The notes under the pieces were generated by a model, which saw only the letters and a program-made list of their open reading frames with translations, searched no databases and was not told where the DNA came from. A program made the position numbers and the translations under genes. From an uncultured Tissierellia bacterium (GTDB lineage Bacteria > Bacillota > Clostridia > Tissierellales > Peptoniphilaceae), in the NCBI GenBank assembly GCA_947278105.1, contig CAMYOR010000004.1, positions 1 through 19,171 on the forward strand: a DNA stretch of 19,171 nucleotides. Reading direction: 5' to 3'. The stretch's first letter is position 1. Each line of letters begins with the position of its first letter. Below, in pieces: positions 14,087 to 19,171 of the stretch.

Positions 14087-14898
14087 AGATTCGTTCGATT
14101 GCTTCCGGTTCCAGCGGAAACTGTATCTACCTTGAAACGGAGTCGACCCGTATTTTAATTGATGCGGGTTACAGTGGAAGGCAAATTGAGGGTCTGCTTA
14201 AGCAGGTTCAAATCGATCCTCGAAAGCTGGATGCTATTTTTGTCACCCATGAGCATTTGGATCACATCCAGGGGGTGGGCGTCCTGAGCCGAAGGTTCCA
14301 CCTTCCCATCTACGCCAACCGCAAAACTTGGGAGGCCATGGCCGAAAAACTGGGAAAAATCACCCCGGCCCACCGTTTTATTTTTAAGAATAAACAGCGA
14401 TTTGCCTTTAAAGACTTGGAAATCTATCCCTTTCCGGTCCACCATGATGCCGCAGATCCCGTGGGCTATTCCTTTGTTTATCAGGATGAAAAAGCTTCTA
14501 TCGTAACCGATACCGGTATTTTGGATCAGGGAATCATGGACGCCGTCCAGGGGTCTGATATTTACTATTTCGAAGCCAACCATGACGTGGGCATGGTTTT
14601 GGAGGGGCCTTATCCCCAGTTGCTTAAGGAGCGGATTTTGTCTGACCAGGGTCACCTTTCCAACCAGCAGGCGGGTCTGGCTCTTTCTGATCTTTTGCGG
14701 GGCGAGGATGAAGTCGTCCTTCTTGCCCATATGTCGGTGGTCAATAACAACATCCGGGTCTGTGAGGACACGGTTTATTCCACCCTAATGAAGGAAGGGA
14801 TTGATCCGCAAAACCATATGAAGGTTTTGGTGGCGCCAAGGCTTGCTCCTTCTGCCCTTTACACCTGTTCCTATTTAGAAAAATCCGTGATGGAATAA
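14083..14898 (+). CDS. walJ: metallo-beta-lactamase-fold hydrolase WalJ/YycJ
   Basis: A 271-aa protein with the hallmarks of the YycJ/WalJ family: N-terminus MKIRSIASGSSGNCIYLE, metal-binding THEHLDH (55-61), then PVHHDA, VTDTG, FEANHD and LLAHMS. These supply His and Asp ligands for two metal ions. In Bacillus and streptococci the gene belongs to the walRK (yycFG) operon; the protein is a DNA exonuclease-type MBL fold linked to cell-wall/DNA-replication coordination. No WalR or WalK gene is present here. Instead it overlaps the upstream exported-protein gene by 4 nt, with AGGAG at 14073-14077. Family assignment is firm; the link to WalRK in this organism is inference. Confidence 0.92.
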   Translation: MKIRSIASGSSGNCIYLETESTRILIDAGYSGRQIEGLLKQVQIDPRKLDAIFVTHEHLDHIQGVGVLSRRFHLPIYANRKTWEAMAEKLGKITPAHRFIFKNKQRFAFKDLEIYPFPVHHDAADPVGYSFVYQDEKASIVTDTGILDQGIMDAVQGSDIYYFEANHDVGMVLEGPYPQLLKERILSDQGHLSNQQAGLALSDLLRGEDEVVLLAHMSVVNNNIRVCEDTVYSTLMKEGIDPQNHMKVLVAPRLAPSALYTCSYLEKSVME

Positions 14899-14915
14899 TT
14901 TTTGGAAATCGATTT

Positions 14916-15911
14916 ATGGATAAAAACACATCAAAAATAAATTTGAACAAGAAAAAAACCTATGAAGATAACCCGGTCCCCGTGGGCCATGCCCAAAGGA
15001 TTTGGGTTGAGCCAAGGCCCGGAGAAAGCCATGAAGAAGCGGTAATTCGCACCTATCCTGAGACCTACGCTCTTTTTGGGAAAGACCTTTTACCCTTGGG
15101 GGAGATTGAGCACGCCCTTCAGACCACCTATCGGATCCGAATCATGTCCCGTTTTGCCCGGGCCCTAAAAGATTATCAGATGCTCCAGCCCGGTGATAAG
15201 GTGGCTGTCGCCATCTCCGGAGGAAAAGACTCCCTCCTTCTGGCAAAGCTTTTTCAGCTCCTTCAAAGATATACGGAGATTCCCTTTGACCTGGATTTTC
15301 TTGCGATGGATCCGGGCTATGCGCCGATCAACCGGGATCTTCTCAAATTTAATCTCGCCTGGCTGGGCATTCCCGCCCTGGTCAAAAGGTCGGATATTTT
15401 TCAGGTTTCGGAAACGATTTCTCAAAAGCCCTGCTATCTCTGCGCCCGGATGCGAAGGGGCTTTCTTTATGGCAATGCCAAAGAACTAGGCTGCAATAAG
15501 GTCGCCCTCGGCCATCACTTTAACGATGTGATTGAAACGACCCTTTTAAACCTCCTTTGGTCCGCCAACTACAAAATCATGATGCCGAAAATTGTGGCGA
15601 AAAACTTCGACCGCATGGAGCTCCTTCGGCCCATGTATTATATTGAAGAATCCTCCATTATCGCCTTTCGGGATTTCATCGGGCTCAAGGCCCTGGACTG
15701 CGCCTGTTCGGTAACGGCCAGCAAAGAAAATTCACAGAGAAAAGAAGTCAAGGACCTGATTCAAAGACTCAAAAAGACAAACCCCAATGTGGAAAAGTCT
15801 ATTTTCCGAAGTGGGGAAAATGTTGCCGTCGATGCCATTTTGGGTTATATCAACCATGGACAAAAACACAGCTTCCTGGAACATTATGGAGATGAAAAAT
15901 GGAATTTATAA
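14916..15911 (+). CDS. TtcA-family tRNA 2-thiocytidine/thiouridine synthetase
   Basis: A 331-aa adenine-nucleotide alpha-hydrolase. The PP-loop SGGKDS (101-106) binds ATP and activates the tRNA base. CYLC (C173, C176) in the context CYLCARMRRGFLYG matches the TtcA CxxC. C262 and C264 in LDCACSV supply the third ligand region for the Fe-S cluster that TtcA/TtuA enzymes use. GHHFNDVIETTLLNL is also diagnostic. About 75 residues precede the PP-loop region, a longer lead than in E. coli TtcA. The exact tRNA position modified (C32 or other) is not readable. The ribosome binding site is weak (GGAA at 14904-14907), so expression may rely on read-through from walJ, 17 bp upstream. Its end overlaps uppP by 13 nt. 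Confidence 0.88.
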   Translation: MDKNTSKINLNKKKTYEDNPVPVGHAQRIWVEPRPGESHEEAVIRTYPETYALFGKDLLPLGEIEHALQTTYRIRIMSRFARALKDYQMLQPGDKVAVAISGGKDSLLLAKLFQLLQRYTEIPFDLDFLAMDPGYAPINRDLLKFNLAWLGIPALVKRSDIFQVSETISQKPCYLCARMRRGFLYGNAKELGCNKVALGHHFNDVIETTLLNLLWSANYKIMMPKIVAKNFDRMELLRPMYYIEESSIIAFRDFIGLKALDCACSVTASKENSQRKEVKDLIQRLKKTNPNVEKSIFRSGENVAVDAILGYINHGQKHSFLEHYGDEKWNL

Positions 15912-16792
15912 TAAACCTATTCAAAGTCATCCTTCTTGCCCTGGTCGAAGGGATTACTGAATTTTTGCCCATTTCTTCGACCGGTCACCTGATCCTGGTG
16001 AATGATTGGATCCATCTTCAGCCGGAAACCTTTGCCAAATCCTTTAATATTATTATCCAGCTGGGGGCGATCCTGGCGGTGGTGGTTCTCTACCTTCCCC
16101 GCTTAAATCCCTGGGCGAAGGAAAAACAGAAAAAAAGCCTGCCCCCTTCTTATCCTCACTGGAATACCCAGACGAAGGTCTATTATCGGGTCTTTAAAAG
16201 GGCAGACCGAAGGACCCTCAACCTCTGGATCAAGGTCCTGGTTGCCTGCATTCCAGGTGGGGTGGCGGGCCTTCTTTTTCACGACTTTATCAAGGAAAAG
16301 CTGATGAACTCGGCAACGGTAGCGGTCACCCTTTTAATTTACGGGCTTTTGATCCTGGCCATTGAAAAATGGAACCGGAGAAGGAAAAAGCCTCTTTATC
16401 CGACAACGGGGGAGCTCCCCCTATCTTCGGCTTTTCTGATCGGCCTTTTCCAGTGCCTGGCCCTGGTGCCCGGAACCTCCCGGTCCGCGGCAACCATCAT
16501 TGGAGCCATGCTAATCGGAACCAGCCGTTTGGCCGCTGCAGAATTTTCCTTCTTTTTAGCCATTCCGACGATGGTCGGAGCGACTCTTCTGGAGCTTATC
16601 AAGGAAGGGGCGGCCTTTTCTTTTCAGGAGTGGATTTTGACCTTGATCGGCTTCGTCCTCTCTTTTTTGGTTGCCTATCTGGTCATTCGGAAGTTTATTG
16701 GATATATTCAGCATCACGACTTTCGAATTTTTGGCTGGTACCGGATTTTCCTCGCCAGCCTTCTCATCATTTATATGCTTGTGACAATGTGA
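15899..16792 (+). CDS. uppP: undecaprenyl-diphosphatase UppP/BacA
   Basis: Integral membrane phosphatase that recycles undecaprenyl pyrophosphate to the lipid carrier needed for peptidoglycan; overexpression typically raises bacitracin tolerance. Both signature motifs are present: EGITEFLPISSTGH (18-31, with the catalytic Glu and Ser/His region) and PGTSRSAATI (191-200). Several hydrophobic segments fit the 8-helix family fold. At 297 aa it is about 20 longer than the E. coli enzyme. A basic hydrophilic loop at about 67-108 accounts for this. The start at 15899 follows GGAG (15888-15891) and overlaps the ttcA-like gene by 13 nt, implying co-transcription. Confidence 0.96.
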   Translation: MEFIINLFKVILLALVEGITEFLPISSTGHLILVNDWIHLQPETFAKSFNIIIQLGAILAVVVLYLPRLNPWAKEKQKKSLPPSYPHWNTQTKVYYRVFKRADRRTLNLWIKVLVACIPGGVAGLLFHDFIKEKLMNSATVAVTLLIYGLLILAIEKWNRRRKKPLYPTTGELPLSSAFLIGLFQCLALVPGTSRSAATIIGAMLIGTSRLAAAEFSFFLAIPTMVGATLLELIKEGAAFSFQEWILTLIGFVLSFLVAYLVIRKFIGYIQHHDFRIFGWYRIFLASLLIIYMLVTM

Positions 16793-16798
16793 TAAAAT
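16770..16798 (+). promoter_or_regulatory. candidate extended -10 promoter for corC-like gene
   Basis: TTTATA (16770-16775) is separated by 17 bp from TAAAAT (16793-16798), which carries an upstream TGA forming an extended -10. The element overlaps the end and stop codon of uppP. It would start transcription near 16805, ahead of AAGGAGG and the ATG at 16831. The call is by consensus match only. Confidence 0.35.
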
Positions 16799-16830
16799 AT
16801 TATGAAACTTTGTTTTTTAAGGAGGTTTGA

Positions 16831-18210
16831 ATGGACGCTGCCCCAGCGGATCCTGGATCTGGAGGAAATCTGATCTTACAGCTTCTTCTCATGATCCTTT
16901 TGATCTTGCTTAATGCTTTCTACTCGGCATCGGAAATGGCTCTGATTTCCGTTGACAAGAATATTGTCCGGGAAAAGTCGGAAGAAGGCCAGATCAAGGC
17001 TCGGAGGATTTTAAAGCTCTTAGACGACCCATCTGAATTTTTATCCACGATTCAGGTTTGTATTACCCTTGCCGGATTTTTCAACTCTGCCTTTGCTGCC
17101 ACGGGGATTTCCCATGGCCTGGGAAGCTGGCTTTTTCGATGGGGCGTCCCGAAGCCCTACCAACTGGCCACCATTATTTTCACGATTCTATTGTCTTTTG
17201 TGACCATCATTTTTGGGGAACTAATTCCCAAGCGACTGGCATTGAAAGATCCTCAGAAGTTTGCTTTTTCGGCATCGGGGCCTCTTTGGTGGTCCTATAA
17301 AATTTTAAAACCCTGTGTCCGCCTTCTTTCTTCGATTACCAACGCCGTTCTCCGGACGATGGGAATTGAGATTGACTCTGTCGAAGAAAGAGTGACCATG
17401 TCGGATATCAAATCTATTGTCCAGGTGGGCCAGAGCCAGGGCCTGATTAATGTGACCGAAGAAGAAATGATCAACTCCATCATTAACTTTGATAACAAGA
17501 CGGCCGAAGAAATTATGACCCCTCGAACGTCCGTCTTTGCCATTGATATTACAGACCCCTCCTCGGAATACATGGATGAGCTTCTTTCCGTTCATTTTTC
17601 TAGAATTCCTGTCTATGATGATGATATTGACAACATTATCGGCGTCCTTTACATCAAGGATTATATGCAGGAGGCCTATGAGGTGGGCTTTGATCATGTG
17701 GATATCCAGAAAATCGTCCGTCCGGCGTATTTTGTGCCGGAAAGAAAGAATGTCAATGAGCTTTTCAATGAGCTTCGGGAAAATAACTCCCACATTGCCA
17801 TTCTGATTGATGAGTATGGGGGATTTTCAGGCATCGTGACCATGGAAGATTTGATTGAGGAAATCGTCGGAGACATTGACGACGAGTATGATGCCGATGA
17901 ACCGGAGATTAACAAGATCGGGGAAAATACCTACCTTGCCCGGGGAACTCTTTCCATCCGGGAACTCAATTCCAATATCGGCTCAGAGTTTGATGAAGAA
18001 AACGAGGACTATGACAGCCTGGGCGGCCTGCTCTTTTATCTGATGGGAAGGATTCCCGAAGATTCCGAGCAGCCCTTTGTCGAATATGAATATTGCCAAT
18101 TTTTTATCCGGAAGATGTCCAATAAAAAGATTGACCAGGTTCGGATTGAATATGACCGGGACCAGGCAGAAAAGCAAAAAGCTCTTCGCCGTCAGGGACA
18201 GGAAGAATAA
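16831..18210 (+). CDS. CNNM/CorC-family (HlyC/CorC) membrane protein
   Basis: A 459-aa protein with the three-part layout of the CorC/CNNM family, implicated in Mg2+ (or Na+/Mg2+) transport. The N-terminal CNNM transmembrane domain (about 10-190) contains FYSASEMALIS and IIFGELIPKRLALKDP (126-141). The CBS pair (about 225-350) contains EIMTPRTSVFAID, SRIPVYDDDIDNIIGVLYIKD and IDEYGGFSGIVTMEDLIEEIVGDI. The C-terminal CorC/HlyC domain (about 355-445) contains ARGTLSIRELN and DSLGGLLFYLMGRIP. A strong AAGGAGG (16819-16825) precedes the start. Annotation as hemolysin is historical; an ion-transport or sensing role is more likely. The next gene starts 6 bp downstream. Confidence 0.93.
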   Translation: MDAAPADPGSGGNLILQLLLMILLILLNAFYSASEMALISVDKNIVREKSEEGQIKARRILKLLDDPSEFLSTIQVCITLAGFFNSAFAATGISHGLGSWLFRWGVPKPYQLATIIFTILLSFVTIIFGELIPKRLALKDPQKFAFSASGPLWWSYKILKPCVRLLSSITNAVLRTMGIEIDSVEERVTMSDIKSIVQVGQSQGLINVTEEEMINSIINFDNKTAEEIMTPRTSVFAIDITDPSSEYMDELLSVHFSRIPVYDDDIDNIIGVLYIKDYMQEAYEVGFDHVDIQKIVRPAYFVPERKNVNELFNELRENNSHIAILIDEYGGFSGIVTMEDLIEEIVGDIDDEYDADEPEINKIGENTYLARGTLSIRELNSNIGSEFDEENEDYDSLGGLLFYLMGRIPEDSEQPFVEYEYCQFFIRKMSNKKIDQVRIEYDRDQAEKQKALRRQGQEE

Positions 18211-18216
18211 GGACCG

Positions 18217-19171
18217 ATGAAAAGACCGCCAAGCCCTTCAAAAAAAGTAATAAATCCTTCCCCAAAGCCGGCGGAAGAATTTAAGGAGTCGGCCCCTGCG
18301 GCCCCTCAGCAAAGGCTTCCCTTGAATAAAAGCCCCTGGCTTCTGGGCCTGGTTCTCTTTGCCCTGGTCGCTTTTATTTTTTTCAGTTTTCGCTCTACCC
18401 ATCCGGATTCTCCGATTCCCCTGCCCGAAAAAAGCGAAATCTCTCCCGAAGCAGATTGGACCCAGATAGGAGCCTGCAATACGAACTATTACTATGTTCG
18501 GGCTCAGAAGCTTCACGGCCTCCAGGCAAACGGAAGAGAGCTCTTTACCTGTGATTTAGGGGAAGATGCGAAGGTTTGCTACGGAAAAGACCTGGTCATT
18601 CTAAATCCCAATTTTTCAATTCGCCTCCTCGACCCTCAGACCGGGGAAGTTAAAAATGAGGTTTCGGCCCCCCAAAGCCTGGATCTGATGTCCGTCTCCG
18701 GGGGACCAGCTTTCTATGCTGTCTTTTTTCAGGATAAAATCCGCCTCTATGATTCCAGGTTAAAGGTCGTTGAAGAAATTTTGGATCTCCAAAGCCCCTA
18801 TGACCTGGCCATTCAGGCAAAGGGATTGGCCTGGCTTGAACGAGGCCCGGTGACAAAAAAAGACCTCCGGTCCGAGGATGAGGGGACCCTTCTTTGGGAC
18901 CCGGGGATTGCACCGCTTCCCGATGCCTGGCCGAACCGTTCTTTTTTGGGCCTAAAGGAAGATAAGAAAATTCAGGGCCTTCCCTCGCAGAGACCTTTTT
19001 TGGATCTGGCGCCTTTGGGCCAGGAAGCCTTTGCCGCCCTCACCCGTCAGAATCTCTTGATTATTAAAAATCAAAAGCTAGTCGGAAATTTCTCTCTTCA
19101 TAATCCCCGTTCCTGGGATAGCGGCTCTATTTTTGTCGTGTTGGATGGAGATCAGGTCCGCCGTTTTACGG
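18217..19171 (+). CDS. membrane-anchored possible beta-propeller protein, 3'-truncated
   Basis: From ATG 18217 the frame stays open to the window end (at least 318 codons), so the gene is cut by the window edge. AAGGA (18209-18213) lies close to the start. The N-terminus is Pro/Lys-rich and cytoplasmic (about 1-39). One hydrophobic helix follows (about 40-58, WLLGLVLFALVAFIFFSF), then an extracytoplasmic region. That region shows short strand-like repeats with RELFTCDLG, IRLLDPQTGEV, KIRLYDSRLKVV and GLAWLERGPV, reminiscent of PQQ/YncE-type propeller blades. Cysteines occur at 87, 112 and 121. I do not recognise the protein. The propeller idea is an inference from repeat character. It is 6 bp after the CorC gene and likely co-transcribed. 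Confidence 0.8.
   Translation, partial: MKRPPSPSKKVINPSPKPAEEFKESAPAAPQQRLPLNKSPWLLGLVLFALVAFIFFSFRSTHPDSPIPLPEKSEISPEADWTQIGACNTNYYYVRAQKLHGLQANGRELFTCDLGEDAKVCYGKDLVILNPNFSIRLLDPQTGEVKNEVSAPQSLDLMSVSGGPAFYAVFFQDKIRLYDSRLKVVEEILDLQSPYDLAIQAKGLAWLERGPVTKKDLRSEDEGTLLWDPGIAPLPDAWPNRSFLGLKEDKKIQGLPSQRPFLDLAPLGQEAFAALTRQNLLIIKNQKLVGNFSLHNPRSWDSGSIFVVLDGDQVRRFT

Noticed and set aside
14155..14730. 191-aa minus-strand frame
   Set aside because: It is antisense to walJ, whose metal-binding motifs are intact on the + strand. No start signal was seen.
48..19171. tRNA, rRNA, CRISPR, insertion sequence, prophage or toxin-antitoxin content
   Set aside because: Read through for cloverleaf genes, regularly spaced repeats, transposase or integrase motifs and small paired genes; none was found. 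Gaps other than oriC are short.

Overview
The window is the origin-proximal end of a chromosomal contig from a Gram-positive Bacillota, probably a clostridial/Tissierellia-type anaerobe. This rests on the gene order dnaA-dnaN-rlbA(S4)-recF-gyrB-gyrA, an origin split around dnaA, strong AGGAGG-type ribosome binding sites, and a SigB/SigF-family partner-switch module. Genus cannot be fixed from the sequence alone. All genes are on the + strand, as expected for genes co-directional with replication leaving oriC. Bases 1-47 are not biological: they are an Illumina Nextera P7/i7/Tn5 adapter left on the contig end, so genomic sequence starts at about 48.

Region 1 (48-4759) is replication initiation. 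The 335-bp leader of dnaA carries six DnaA-box-like 9-mers and several inverted repeats. The dnaA-dnaN gap carries another perfect box, two abutting degenerate boxes, a GC-rich step, a CTA-repeat DnaA-trio and an AT-rich unwinding segment. DnaA has an unusually long charged linker and a shortened domain IV signature. DnaN, the S4 protein RlbA and RecF follow, closely spaced.

Region 2 (4878-10764) is a continuous run: gyrB, gyrA, a STAS anti-anti-sigma factor, a small RsbW/SpoIIAB-like anti-sigma factor and a SigB/SigF-type sigma factor. Gaps are 9-11 bp, and the STAS and anti-sigma genes overlap by 14 bp. The anti-sigma factor is the most unusual gene here. Its N-terminal half aligns well with RsbW, but it is only 111 aa, lacks recognisable G1 and G2 ATP-binding boxes and has a displaced N-box asparagine. 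The STAS partner still has the Asp-Ser-Thr-Gly phospho-acceptor motif.

Region 3 (10826-14898) holds a fusion of two Nudix hydrolases, then a membrane-anchored exported protein of unknown function whose leader contains a terminator-like hairpin. That gene overlaps walJ/yycJ, a metallo-beta-lactamase-fold nuclease, by 4 nt.

Region 4 (14916-19171) holds a TtcA-family PP-loop tRNA thiolase, uppP (undecaprenyl-diphosphatase, overlapping by 13 nt), a CNNM/CorC-family transporter with its own candidate promoter, and a 3'-truncated membrane-anchored protein that may be a beta-propeller and runs off the window. No tRNA, rRNA, CRISPR array, insertion sequence or prophage gene was seen.
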